DNA of 64,000 nt from Shewanella olleyana (GCF_023283825.1 NZ_JAKILD010000022.1:1-64000), one strand, 5' to 3'; positions 36,985 to 45,635 are shown, numbered from the stretch's first letter. The notes: a model not told the origin generated them from the letters alone. Numbers and translations: made by a program.

Positions 36985-37695
36985 ATGATCCTATATAGCT
37001 TTAGACGTTGCCCATATGCAATGAGAGCCCGCTTAGGGCTGCATTTGTCTTCGTTAAACCCTGATGTACGCGAAATTATCCTCAAAAATAAACCCACTCA
37101 AATGCTGGAAACATCACCTAAAGGTACCGTGCCAGTATTAGTGGTTAACCCGCAACAAGATAATACAATCAACAACACCAATTCTAATGAACAAGTTTTA
37201 GAAGAAAGTTTAGATATTTTTAACTTCGCGTTAAACCAATATCCAACTTCTAATTACGAATATTTATGCAAAGAAGATTATCAAGTATTGATTAATTCGT
37301 TAGATAGTAGCGATGCACGCGCATTGATTGAACAAAACGATTCTGAGTTTAAATCTTGGTTAGATAAATATAAATATGCTGATAGACACCTTGAGCACAG
37401 TGAAGAATATTACCGAGAAAAAGCATGTAAATTCATTGTATTACTTGAGAGTAAATTAGCTCAATCACAACACTTATTTGCTGATTCACCCAGCTATGCA
37501 GACTTTGCCATTTTTCCGTTTGTCAGGCAGTTCGCCCACGTTAATAAAATTTGGTTTGAACAAAGTCCCTATCCGCGAGTTAGGCAATGGTTGACAGGCC
37601 ATATTGAAAGTATTTTATTTCAAGAAGTTATGTGTAAATACCCATTATGGCTTGATGATATTGAGCAACAAACCAAGTTAAAGAGTTCCAGCTAG
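36985..37695 (+). CDS. Glutathione S-transferase-like protein
   Basis: The 236-residue protein has an N-terminal thioredoxin-like GST domain (ILYSFRRCPYAMRARLGL, with a CPYA motif at the position of the glutaredoxin/omega-class Cys; SPKGTVPVLVV with the cis-Pro) and an all-helical C-terminal domain (about 95-220, SYADFAIFPFVRQFA). An Asn-rich insertion (NTINNTNSNE, about 60-70) interrupts the usual strand-helix junction. The substrate is unknown. No strong RBS was seen; the ATG lies 40 bp behind a palindromic repeat. Confidence 0.82.
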   Translation: MILYSFRRCPYAMRARLGLHLSSLNPDVREIILKNKPTQMLETSPKGTVPVLVVNPQQDNTINNTNSNEQVLEESLDIFNFALNQYPTSNYEYLCKEDYQVLINSLDSSDARALIEQNDSEFKSWLDKYKYADRHLEHSEEYYREKACKFIVLLESKLAQSQHLFADSPSYADFAIFPFVRQFAHVNKIWFEQSPYPRVRQWLTGHIESILFQEVMCKYPLWLDDIEQQTKLKSSS

Positions 37696-37887
37696 TTAAG
37701 AACATGCTTAATTAATAAGCGCAGAGTCACACTTTTGTATAAATATTCAATAAAACCATTGAATTAATAGGTGAATTTGAAGTATGTTACGTCAACTATA
37801 AGATGGATTTTTTATTGTTTTTACTGCTAAATTCCAAAATGAGATTAAGCTTAAATAAGTCTCTTTGCAGTAATCAAGGATGTAGAC

Positions 37888-38094
37888 ATGGAACAAATGG
37901 ATTTGGTGATGTTACTAATACTGTTATTAAGTATTTTACATATCATGTTTTGTCATCGGGCAATTACAACAGCAGCCCATATCGATAATGTACGAAGATA
38001 TTTATGGGGAACTATTAGTCTGTTTTTTGGGCCTTTAGGGTACTATATTTATCAAAACTTATTGCCCCTAGACTCGTTAGACCCAAGCGAATAA
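37888..38094 (+). CDS. Small two-helix membrane protein
   Basis: The 68-residue protein has two hydrophobic helices (about 4-22 and 39-58) and the motif SLFFGPLGYYIYQNLLPL in the second. This resembles the short PLDc_N-type membrane domain found alone in many bacteria. AAGGA lies 7 bp before the ATG and a terminator follows, so it is likely real. An overlapping 61-codon frame starting at 37803 has no such support. Function unknown. Confidence 0.62.
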   Translation: MEQMDLVMLLILLLSILHIMFCHRAITTAAHIDNVRRYLWGTISLFFGPLGYYIYQNLLPLDSLDPSE

Positions 38095-38116
38095 ATAAGT
38101 TTAATTTTTAACGTAC

Positions 38117-38148
38117 ATAAACAATACCGTATATAAACAATACCGACG
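38117..38148. repeat. 16-bp tandem duplication
   Basis: ATAAACAATACCGTAT is followed by ATAAACAATACCGACG, placed just before a terminator hairpin. Confidence 0.65.
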
Positions 38149-38172
38149 CTGCTTCTTTGCAGCGTCTTATTT
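38144..38172 (+). terminator. Terminator after the small membrane protein gene
   Basis: The stem GACGCTGC/GCAGCGTC with a TTCTTT loop is followed by TTATTTA, on the plus strand. Confidence 0.75.
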
Positions 38173-38222
38173 ACTGTTCCGATTTACCTCAATAAACCTC
38201 AATATCATTCGCCACTCATCTT

Positions 38223-38771
38223 TTAGAGAAAGCGGGCGTACTGACGTCCAGGCTTTAATGGTTTTACTGGCGCTTTAACTGCTGGCGTTCCTACGTATAA
38301 AAAACCAACAATTTGTTCATCTTCTGCTAAGCCTAAGCCTTTATTCACTTCTGGATTAAAAGCAAAGTCGCCTGTGCGCCAAACAGCCCCAAGACCAATA
38401 GAAAACGCAGCTTGTTGCATTGCCATCGTGGCGCAACCTGCTGCAATTTGTTGTTCCAGCAAAGGGACTTTAGGGTGTTGTTGATGCTTTGTGGCAATAG
38501 TGATCACCATAGGCGCACGATGAGGCATTCCTTTCGCTTTGGTGATAAAGGCATCCTCTGCGCCATTTGAAATAGCGGCTTTAACAAAAAGATCCCCTAA
38601 TTTATCAAGCCCCTCTCCGGTCGCAATAATAAACTCCCATGGGGCTAGTGCACCGTGATCAGGCACTCTTGCTCCTGCATTAAGAATGAAATCGAGTTGA
38701 GACTCTGAAGGTGCTGGCAGGGTTAATCTAGGGGAGGATTGTCTAGTGAGTAATAATTCTGATGCGTCCAA
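38223..38771 (-). CDS. Nitroreductase family protein, YdjA-like
   Basis: The 182-residue FMN-dependent nitroreductase-fold protein is of the small YdjA type: LLTRQSSPRLTLPAPSE at the N-terminus, ARVPDHGALAPWEFI (about 34-48), AAGCATMAMQQAAFSIGLGAVWRTG (about 113-136), and a short C-terminus ending GRQYARFL. It lacks the longer lid of NfsA/NfsB. The physiological substrate is unknown. The start is TTG 38771, with AAAAGGA 7 bp upstream; no ATG fits. The end of a MITE-like element lies only about 20 bp upstream, so the promoter must be inside the element or beyond. Confidence 0.87.
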   Translation of the reverse strand: MDASELLLTRQSSPRLTLPAPSESQLDFILNAGARVPDHGALAPWEFIIATGEGLDKLGDLFVKAAISNGAEDAFITKAKGMPHRAPMVITIATKHQQHPKVPLLEQQIAAGCATMAMQQAAFSIGLGAVWRTGDFAFNPEVNKGLGLAEDEQIVGFLYVGTPAVKAPVKPLKPGRQYARFL

Positions 38772-38789
38772 TGTAATGTCCTTTTATAC

Positions 38790-39065
38790 TAGGGCCTGTT
38801 GCTCTTTGCTGGTTAAGGTTCGAAATAAAAGCGTTTTAATTGAGGCGGATGGATTGATGCCTAGTCATCTAAGCACCTCTTATTTAAAAGATTCATCCAA
38901 CAAAGAGTAAAACGCTTTTAGTCGAACCCTTTGGGCAGCGTTTGTTGGCCATTCTTACTGCGTTATCGACTTTTTATGTAGAATAACTACACCACAAAGT
39001 CTCAGCCTTGTATAAATGGTCAACAATTCGCTGCAAAAATAACCTTGAAAGATCAACAGGCCCTA
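38790..39065 (+). mobile_element. MITE-like element A, copy 3
   Basis: The 272-bp copy (38792-39063) is flanked by TA. It is close in sequence to the copies at 8.2 and 13.2 kb but has short deletions in the first arm. It begins GGGCCTGTTGCTCTTT and ends GAAAGATCAACAGGCCC. It sits between the nitroreductase start codon and the DoxX terminator, filling most of the 366-bp gap. Confidence 0.8.
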
Positions 39066-39097
39066 ATCACATTTATTAAATTCTGACTGATATTAAC

Positions 39098-39125
39098 AAA
39101 AATCCCACATAGAAGTGGGATTTTT
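39098..39125 (-). terminator. Terminator of the DoxX gene
   Basis: The stem AAATCCCAC/GTGGGATTT has an ATAGAA loop. On the minus strand it is followed by TTTTTGTTAATA. It lies 13 bp behind the DoxX stop. Confidence 0.8.
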
Positions 39126-39137
39126 ACGATATTTATC

Positions 39138-39722
39138 TTATGACATAAACCGTTTACGAATAAAGTAATCAACACTGGTATAGCGGCCACCGCCTAGCAT
39201 TAATAGCGCGAGTAACATAAATAAGTATGTAATGGCGAATTCAATACCGTTATTTAAAATGACAAAATTACCTGAACTGGTCAGCCATTCATAATTACCA
39301 TGTTGCTGTAAAATAGACTTAGCTGCAGCCAGCTTTTCAGCAGAAGATGCAACATTGTCATTCGCTAACCAAGAGCTGGCATCTGCTATCGCTAACCAGC
39401 CGTTATCAATATGAACAGCAAATGCAGCAACTAACATGGTAAACATCATTGGAATGGCAACCAGCCTAGTTGCTAAGCCAATGAGTAACAAGAATCCACC
39501 AAACAATTCTGTACCTGCCGCCAATGCCGTCATTACTTCAGGCATTGGTAATCCTAAACCCCAGTCAGGGTTACCGAACCAAGCAGCCGTATCACTGAAG
39601 TGAGATAACTTATTATAACCTGCTTGCATTAACACTGGCGCAAGATAGACACGTAATGCTAAAGGAGCTAAACCCTCAATGTGTTTTAAAAAATTTAAAA
39701 ATTGCTGGTAAAGATTGCTCAT
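39138..39722 (-). CDS. DoxX family membrane protein
   Basis: The 194-residue inner-membrane protein of the DoxX/SURF4-like family has four hydrophobic helices. Conserved features are LRVYLAPVLMQAGYNKLSHF near the first helix and LAAGTELFGGFLLLIGLATRLVAIPM in the second and third. A hydrophilic insertion (about 115-150) separates the last two helices. Members are linked to thiol stress and terminal oxidases, but no role can be assigned here. It lies last in a minus-strand series after the DUF6279 gene, 84 bp away. Confidence 0.85.
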   Translation of the reverse strand: MSNLYQQFLNFLKHIEGLAPLALRVYLAPVLMQAGYNKLSHFSDTAAWFGNPDWGLGLPMPEVMTALAAGTELFGGFLLLIGLATRLVAIPMMFTMLVAAFAVHIDNGWLAIADASSWLANDNVASSAEKLAAAKSILQQHGNYEWLTSSGNFVILNNGIEFAITYLFMLLALLMLGGGRYTSVDYFIRKRFMS

Positions 39723-39806
39723 ATTTAATCCTTAAATATTGTTCATTACGTTACTAGACCCAGCAAAGTGAATAAATCTTTCAAAGCGTATTGATTAGCG
39801 TGAGCC

Positions 39807-40652
39807 TTACTTTATCTCTTTGGAAAGATCGCTCAAATCAGTAATTAGCTCATCCATTTTATTGGTGAAATGCTGCCTTTGTTTAGCACTTAAACTGCTA
39901 TTAATATCAATCACTAATTGACCAAACAATCGCGAGTTCTGATCAACATGCTGCTGGTAAATAGCAGATTTTAATTCATCAGGAGACGTCATCAGTAAAC
40001 GCATGCGCTTTTCTAAAAGTTCAGTGTCAGAGCGCATCTCAATTGCTTGCTGAAATTGTCTTAGCCATTCCAAACGATATTCAAGCCACATATCCAATGT
40101 CGCAATACGTTGTTTATTATATTTTTTTACAAGTGTTTCTTGCTCGAGGCTGACACTACCTAACCAATCATCAAGGTTATCTAACACTTTTTCATTTGAA
40201 TCTTCTAGTAATTGTTGTGGTGTTTTACCTGCATACTTCTGATTTAGTTCTTTATTATCCTCTTTAAGCTTTTCAATCATTTCACGAGCTTGTTGATCAG
40301 AAAGACTCGCTAGAATAGGTAATAAATCAGGTAATACAAAATCGAAAATACGAAACCAATGGGCTTTGGCATCTGTGACTTGTTGCTGCCACAGTTCAGG
40401 GGTAACTGTTTGTGTTTCAATGGCATTGGATAATGTGTTTAATTGTTGGCTATATCTAAGTAGCTCATCTTTTTGATGCCATATAAGAAACTTTTCCAGC
40501 AGGACATCAAACTGCTTTTGTTGTTGTTTATCAAAAGTTACATACTCTTCAACCCGCCATTCAATGGCCCAATCGAGAAAGAAATAGCTAAATTTAGTTG
40601 AGCAACCAACTAAAAATACCACTAGCAATAATGGAACGAATGACTTCTTCAA
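39807..40652 (-). CDS. DUF6279 family lipoprotein
   Basis: The 281-residue protein has a lipoprotein signal peptide (MKKSFVPLLLVVFLVGCS; Cys17 in the LVGC lipobox) followed by a long, almost wholly helical, Gln/Glu/Lys-rich region. The early motif YFFLDWAIEWRVEEYVTFDKQQQKQFD is typical of DUF6279. It is probably an outer-membrane-anchored periplasmic protein. Function unknown. It lies 44 bp behind the ThiK-like kinase gene, so it could be read with the thiamine cluster, though it has no evident link to thiamine. Confidence 0.87.
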   Translation of the reverse strand: MKKSFVPLLLVVFLVGCSTKFSYFFLDWAIEWRVEEYVTFDKQQQKQFDVLLEKFLIWHQKDELLRYSQQLNTLSNAIETQTVTPELWQQQVTDAKAHWFRIFDFVLPDLLPILASLSDQQAREMIEKLKEDNKELNQKYAGKTPQQLLEDSNEKVLDNLDDWLGSVSLEQETLVKKYNKQRIATLDMWLEYRLEWLRQFQQAIEMRSDTELLEKRMRLLMTSPDELKSAIYQQHVDQNSRLFGQLVIDINSSLSAKQRQHFTNKMDELITDLSDLSKEIK

Positions 40653-40696
40653 CTGACGTTCTCCTAAACCAAGTGTATTGATTTAGAATAATAGTC

Positions 40697-41752
40697 TTAT
40701 GAGATTAAAGATAGGTATTTGTTGAATAGGATAAAATATGAATTTGTTACGTCAGCGGTATCGGTATCACTACCTAAGGCTTTATCAGCAGCCTCCGTTC
40801 CTGCTGCCATCATTAATGCCCACGCAGCGCCAAACGCCCAAAAGCAATTATATATTTGTGGCAAGTACTGAATAGAATCAGGTTTAAGGTTTGGGTGCTT
40901 AAATAAGTATTGCTCACTCAGGTCGTTAGCTTGTTCATCTGTTAATTGATGTGTAGCTAAAACGGAGGCTAAATCAAACATTGGATGACTTGTGGCGCAA
41001 TATTCAAAGTCAATACAATGCAATTTATCTTCATGTAATAACAAATTAAACGGTGATAAATCACGGTGACAAAACTGAGGTTTAATCAAGCAAGACTCAA
41101 GATCCGCAAGCCATAATGTCATGGAAGATTGCAGCTTATTGAGTTGATTAAAGCATGCATGCCATTGCTGAGATTGTGAGTGTTTATTTTCTGGTTGATA
41201 GTTTTTTTGAACAGAAGACAACTCTGCTAATGATTCAAGATAAACCTGCCACTGCGCCGTTACGCTAATCTTTTTGGGTGGTAATGGTAAAGTAGCAAGT
41301 TGATTCAGCATGTTCAGTAAAAGGCCGACTGGTTCAATATTTTTATTGTCACTATTGTTTTGTTGATATTTATTTTCACTAGGTCTTCTAGGAGTATTAA
41401 ACCCAAACTCGCCATACGTCGATGCCCAATCAAACTGCTGTTGAATTATAAACTTACTTAAATAAAACTGTTGGTTATCACTTTGCCAAATGAGTTTAGG
41501 GGCTAAACCAATCGACTCTGCCCTTTGCCAACAAGTGACCTCGTTATCTCTATCACACCATTGTTGAATATCTTTATTATCACGAAGTACCCAATCTTGA
41601 TTGGCCATTTTAAGGTGGTAATTTGTGTTACTTAACCCTGCTGATAGCTTCTCAATCCCAAGGCACTCTTCACCTATCACCATCACAAGTTTGGCGGGTA
41701 ACTGGCTTTTAAGTTGTGATGGTAACAAAGACCAAGGATTAAGATGATTCAT
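40697..41752 (-). CDS. Phosphotransferase of the choline/aminoglycoside kinase fold, probable thiamine kinase
   Basis: The 351-residue protein has an APH-type kinase fold: the ATP-binding N-lobe with GLSNTNYHLKMANQDWVLRDN, the catalytic loop CHRDLSPFNLLL, and the metal-binding DFEYCATSHPMFDLASVL. This resembles ThiK (thiamine kinase) and choline kinases. Context decides: it follows a PnuT-like permease, a YkoF-like thiamine-binding protein and a TonB receptor under a TPP riboswitch, and ycfL and hinT lie nearby as in the E. coli thiK locus. Phosphorylation would trap imported thiamine. It has a low-homology insert around residues 115-195. Confidence 0.78.
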   Translation of the reverse strand: MNHLNPWSLLPSQLKSQLPAKLVMVIGEECLGIEKLSAGLSNTNYHLKMANQDWVLRDNKDIQQWCDRDNEVTCWQRAESIGLAPKLIWQSDNQQFYLSKFIIQQQFDWASTYGEFGFNTPRRPSENKYQQNNSDNKNIEPVGLLLNMLNQLATLPLPPKKISVTAQWQVYLESLAELSSVQKNYQPENKHSQSQQWHACFNQLNKLQSSMTLWLADLESCLIKPQFCHRDLSPFNLLLHEDKLHCIDFEYCATSHPMFDLASVLATHQLTDEQANDLSEQYLFKHPNLKPDSIQYLPQIYNCFWAFGAAWALMMAAGTEAADKALGSDTDTADVTNSYFILFNKYLSLIS

Positions 41753-41810
41753 GTAACCTTTATTGTCTAATTCTATTCACTTAAGTCTATTTATCTATTT
41801 CTATTTATGA

Positions 41811-42536
41811 CTAATTCTTTGCAAGGGATAAACCTTCATCAAGGTTATCTTGATGCATTTTTTTACGCCACATAAAGTAGCCACTGACAGCCATAAAGAG
41901 ATATAGAATCAACAAACCAGAGGTCAGCATGAGCCCTTTTTGAAGATATAGATATATAGATAATGAATTAATGACCATCCAATAATACCAGTTCTCAATA
42001 ACCTTCTTCGCGACTAAGTAGGTCGTCATTACAGCAAAGCAAGTGGTTAACGCATCGAGATATGGAAAAGACGCACTGGTTTTTGTTGCCATAAAATAGC
42101 CAACAACGAGTGATATCGCAGTGGTTACTGCAATGATGATCAAATGCTTGTTAAGCGACCAACTGATAATGGGTAATTCTGAAGATTTAACATTATTTGA
42201 TTCATGTGTACTGCCAGTCTTTTGAGCACCGCCAGTATCTTGATTATTGCCAGCTATATGAACATTAGCAGAGCCATAACGCCACAACCAAAAACCATAT
42301 ACAGCCATTGCCATGTAATATACGTTAAGCACTGACTCCATTAATAATGAGACTTTCCAAAACAATACGGTATAAATTGCCGTACTGACAAAAGCAGCAG
42401 CCCAGCACCAGATATTGGTTCTCATCGCTAATACTAGGTAAGCAATGGCCAGTATGACTGCAATCGCTTCCCACCCTGTCATGGCTGACGCTTCTGATAT
42501 TGCGGTTTGAATAGATTGAAAAATCTCTGCAAGCAT
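41811..42536 (-). CDS. pnuT: PnuC-family permease, probable thiamine transporter PnuT
   Basis: The 241-residue inner-membrane protein is of the PnuC fold: seven to eight hydrophobic helices, the motif ESVLNVYYMAMAVYGFWLWRYG in the central helices, and KVIENWYYWMVINSLSIYLYLQKGL near the end. An unusually hydrophilic Asn/Gly/Thr-rich insert (about 92-125) separates the two halves. PnuC transports nicotinamide riboside; homologues under TPP riboswitches (PnuT) move thiamine by facilitated diffusion. It is placed in the thiamine cluster, 58 bp before the kinase gene. Confidence 0.85.
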   Translation of the reverse strand: MLAEIFQSIQTAISEASAMTGWEAIAVILAIAYLVLAMRTNIWCWAAAFVSTAIYTVLFWKVSLLMESVLNVYYMAMAVYGFWLWRYGSANVHIAGNNQDTGGAQKTGSTHESNNVKSSELPIISWSLNKHLIIIAVTTAISLVVGYFMATKTSASFPYLDALTTCFAVMTTYLVAKKVIENWYYWMVINSLSIYLYLQKGLMLTSGLLILYLFMAVSGYFMWRKKMHQDNLDEGLSLAKN

Positions 42537-42655
42537 ATTAATGGTTTCTTTTTGATCAAAAAATAGGTTAACGAATTACCCTAACGGCTTCTTGGAACTG
42601 GCATGTATTAACGTTCTTACTTTATATGAACTAATTTGTACAATGGCTTTACGAA

Positions 42656-42916
42656 CTATTCGGTGTGGGTTAAATCTAATTCACCACCGATAAACTTACA
42701 CACAAATACAGCTTTACCCCACTTTTGGTGCGCAGCTTCCATTTCAACAGCAAGCATAGACATCACGTCAGCATATTCACCACAAACTTGAGTTGCCATC
42801 GCGTTGGTTTTTCTTTCAATATTTGAATAGCTATCAACACGACCTATAAACCACTTAATAGGATCGAGGTAGTTTTCGTTGAACGGATACATACTGATTT
42901 CAGCTGTCAGTTTCAT
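42656..42916 (-). CDS. Thiamine-binding YkoF/MTH1187-like protein
   Basis: The 86-residue protein has the ACT-like/YkoF fold pattern: MKLTAEISMYPFNENYLDPIKWFI, a central helix with ATQVCGEYADVMSML, and the last strand AVFVCKFIGG. Members of the YkoF/thiamine-binding family bind thiamine or its pyrimidine part. ATG 42916 is chosen because AAAGGA lies 7 bp upstream; the 17 codons ahead of it add nothing conserved. It sits between the TonB receptor and PnuT in the thiamine cluster. Confidence 0.8.
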   Translation of the reverse strand: MKLTAEISMYPFNENYLDPIKWFIGRVDSYSNIERKTNAMATQVCGEYADVMSMLAVEMEAAHQKWGKAVFVCKFIGGELDLTHTE

Positions 42917-43075
42917 TAGGAATTCCTTTGTGGATGTTGAATTAAAAATACCGCCATAGTTTAGCAAAGAAATAGCACAAAACTTAGCAAAAAAATGACG
43001 GAATTTTACTGTTACGCATTATTAAAACTATTGTTATTGTTAAAGAAATTATACTTTATCAATAACCAGTAATCG

Positions 43076-45262
43076 CTACATAAACTTCACATCAAGTGTA
43101 ATACCTAACTGACGAGGATCACCGTAACGCACATACTGTTTGTCTGCCCAATCTAAGTCAGGCTCATTACCAAAGTAAAAGCCTCTGACGCCGTATTGCT
43201 CATCGAATAAGTTACGACCCCATAAATAAGCTGACCACATTTGCGACTCGTAACCGATACGCGCATTAAATATGGTATATGCATCAGACTTTGACTCGTT
43301 GCTGTCAGAGTAGTAGAAGTCACTTTTACCGCTAGCATTTAAGTTAGTAAACCACCCTGAGTCACTCACATAGCTCATACCAGCACTGTAAGTGAAATTA
43401 GGAGCATGAGCTTGGTCACGACCCGTTAAGTCGATGACATTGCCGTATTTATCATTATATTGATAATCGCCATATTCAGTTTCTAACCAACCAACACTGC
43501 CGTAAAATTGTACGTTATCAGTAGCATAATATTTGAAATCAACCTCAGCACCATAGTTTTTAGCACTGCCCGCATTCTCAGTAAACAGAATGAAACGTTG
43601 CTGATCATCAGGGTCTTGTTGCGATGCCGCTACCTGTTGATTTCGACGGTCCATGTAGAACAGTGCCATATTGGTCGATACAACCCCCTCTAGCCAAGAT
43701 GATTTAAGTCCTAACTCATAGTTGTATAAGATTTCAGTATCAAATTCTTTCTTGTCAGCAAGTTCTGGTGGCAAGGTCATGTTAAAGCCACCCGCTTTAT
43801 AACCACGGGCAACTCTGAAGTAGGCGTTATGATCTTGATTGAGACTTTTTGAAATAGCTAAATGACCACCCCACATATTTTCAGTTGGGTCGAACTCATC
43901 GCCATTGCTGTCGGAATATTCACTCTCACGGCGCTCTAAACGAACACCTGCAGAAAAGACATAACCATTACCAAACTGGGTATCTGTTTGAGCAAAAATA
44001 GCGTAGTTAGTGGCTTCATATTCTGATTGTAAAACTTCATCTGGCCAGCCGTTGTATTCAGAATATAAGTTGTTATCTTCTTTAAGGTTCATGCCATATA
44101 AACCTAGTAACCAATCAGTCGAATCATTAAAGATTCTGCCAGCTTCATTTGAGCTAATACGAAACTCTTGAGAAAAGGTTTTACGGTCGCCCTTTTTATC
44201 CCATGTATAATCATAAACACATGGTTCTGTACCAATCTCAACCCAATTTTCATCATAAGCAGTACATTCTTTAGAAGCCCAGTAATCAGGATTAGCCCAA
44301 TCGCCATCGTAATTATGGTGATGGTCAGTTTGCGCAAAAGAGGTTAATGAAGTGAGCTCAAATTTTTCGAACTGGGTAAAAATCGCCTTCAGACCAACGC
44401 CTGTCGTTTTTTGCTTATCAACACCAGGTTCATCGGTAATAGTGTCAAAACCATTGTTATCTAATGTCCATACATCATAGCCATTATCAAAGTTGGCGTG
44501 TAATAGAGTTAAATCAAGTTGAACATCATCGGTTGCATACCAACGCAGCTTTGCTCTCGCGGTAAACTCATCGCGTGCATTGGTGTCTTCGCGCTCTAAG
44601 TAAGTATTGTCGCGATAACCGTTTTGGGAATGCTGCTCTAGCGATACGCGGTATAGTAATTTACCTGAATCAGTAACCGGACCAGAACTAAAACCAGAGA
44701 AGGTTTGTAAGTCATCATCACCCATTGATACTTGCGCACCATGTTCAAACACATCAGTTGGATCATTACTTTTCAAGTAGATTAAACCCGCTAAAGCATT
44801 AGCACCGTATTGTGTGCCTTGGGGACCACGAAGTACTTCAACTTGTTGCATATCGTACATGCTTGAAACCATGCCGATACCTGATAAATCAATATCATCA
44901 ACAATAAAACCAACGGAGGAATTTGGCGCACCTTGATATTCTTCTTGCTCACCCACACCACGAATTTGGAAGTATTTAGGGCGAGAGCTGCCACCTGACC
45001 AGTTAAAGTTGGCGATAGAATTCAACACATCTTCAAAATGTTGAGCGCCTTCGTCTTGTAATTGCTGGCTGTCAATGACTGTCACGCTAGAAGGGGCTTT
45101 TTCAAGCTCAATGTTGCCAAAATCAGCATTAACAACTATCACTTCCATTTTTTCTTCATTTTGGGAAACGCGCTCAAGATGTTCAGTTTGAGCAACAGCT
45201 GAAGAAGACAAAGCAGCTAAGATGGCAATCGCTACGGGCGATTTAGATTTAAATAAAGACAT
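43076..45262 (-). CDS. TonB-dependent receptor, probable outer-membrane thiamine transporter
   Basis: The 728-residue protein has a signal peptide (about 1-24, ending AVAQT), a plug domain (about 45-160) with APSSVTVIDSQQLQDEGAQHFEDVLNSI and EVLRGPQGTQYGANALAGLI, and a 22-strand barrel. The final strand reads LGITLDVKFM, with Phe at the penultimate place rather than the last. A TPP riboswitch in its leader marks it as a thiamine (or precursor) receptor. Energy comes from TonB-ExbBD, encoded elsewhere. The start ATG 45262 has its GAGG inside a hairpin that could hide it. Confidence 0.92.
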   Translation of the reverse strand: MSLFKSKSPVAIAILAALSSSAVAQTEHLERVSQNEEKMEVIVVNADFGNIELEKAPSSVTVIDSQQLQDEGAQHFEDVLNSIANFNWSGGSSRPKYFQIRGVGEQEEYQGAPNSSVGFIVDDIDLSGIGMVSSMYDMQQVEVLRGPQGTQYGANALAGLIYLKSNDPTDVFEHGAQVSMGDDDLQTFSGFSSGPVTDSGKLLYRVSLEQHSQNGYRDNTYLEREDTNARDEFTARAKLRWYATDDVQLDLTLLHANFDNGYDVWTLDNNGFDTITDEPGVDKQKTTGVGLKAIFTQFEKFELTSLTSFAQTDHHHNYDGDWANPDYWASKECTAYDENWVEIGTEPCVYDYTWDKKGDRKTFSQEFRISSNEAGRIFNDSTDWLLGLYGMNLKEDNNLYSEYNGWPDEVLQSEYEATNYAIFAQTDTQFGNGYVFSAGVRLERRESEYSDSNGDEFDPTENMWGGHLAISKSLNQDHNAYFRVARGYKAGGFNMTLPPELADKKEFDTEILYNYELGLKSSWLEGVVSTNMALFYMDRRNQQVAASQQDPDDQQRFILFTENAGSAKNYGAEVDFKYYATDNVQFYGSVGWLETEYGDYQYNDKYGNVIDLTGRDQAHAPNFTYSAGMSYVSDSGWFTNLNASGKSDFYYSDSNESKSDAYTIFNARIGYESQMWSAYLWGRNLFDEQYGVRGFYFGNEPDLDWADKQYVRYGDPRQLGITLDVKFM

Positions 45263-45263
45263 A

Positions 45264-45290
45264 GGACCTCAAATAATAATTTTGAGATCC
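45264..45290 (-). promoter_or_regulatory. Hairpin covering the Shine-Dalgarno of the TonB receptor
   Basis: The minus strand forms GGATCTCAAA-loop-TTTGAGGTCC, 10 pairs with one G-T. Its 3' arm contains the GAGG ribosome-binding site 4-5 bp before the ATG. With the TPP aptamer about 95 nt upstream this looks like the translational switch (expression platform). Confidence 0.65.
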
Positions 45291-45385
45291 GGCAAGCATA
45301 GCGAATTAGTGATGTGCATTCGTGATCATTTTGTCTATTCACGTTTATATAAACGCGATTTCAAAAAGTTGTCTTAACGATTAAT

Positions 45386-45488
45386 GCAGCCCATTCCTAC
45401 GCCGGTATTAGCCGGATCAGGTTCTAAGGGTTTGTAACTAAACATCTCAGTTAGCTCATTATTGTGCTAACACCCCTTGGCGTGGCGG
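45386..45488 (-). ncRNA. TPP riboswitch (THI element)
   Basis: The minus-strand leader contains the conserved blocks in order: GGGGTG near the 5' side, CTGAGA, ACCCTT, GAACCTGATC, then GGCTAATACCGGCGTAGGA. These make the pyrimidine-sensing and pyrophosphate-sensing arms of the TPP aptamer. A variable hairpin (GCTAACTGAGATGTTTAGTTAC) is present. It controls the TonB receptor and probably the rest of the thiamine cluster. Confidence 0.95.
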
Positions 45489-45494
45489 ATTATA
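45489..45494 (-). promoter_or_regulatory. -10 element of the riboswitch transcript
   Basis: The minus strand reads TATAAT directly upstream of the aptamer, placing the transcription start at about 45482, the first bases of the riboswitch. The -35 is weak. Confidence 0.6.
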
Positions 45495-45591
45495 AACGAT
45501 TCAACTTAAGTACGACACTATTACTGAGAACTTTTCATTAACTATTTGAGTACAAAACTGCATCACTCGCGAATCGCGGGAACTCAGGCAT

Positions 45592-45620
45592 AAAAAAACA
45601 CCCAAATGTGGGTGTTTTTG
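45592..45620 (-). terminator. Terminator of the ycfL transcript
   Basis: The stem AAACACCCA/TGGGTGTTT with a short AATG-type loop is followed on the minus strand by TTTTTTTA. It separates ycfL from the riboswitch promoter. Confidence 0.85.
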
Positions 45621-45635
45621 AATTAAGCAGTAAGT

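Noticed and set aside
37803..37988. 61-codon frame overlapping the small membrane protein gene
   Set aside because: The frame at 37888 has the RBS and two clean membrane helices; this one has neither.
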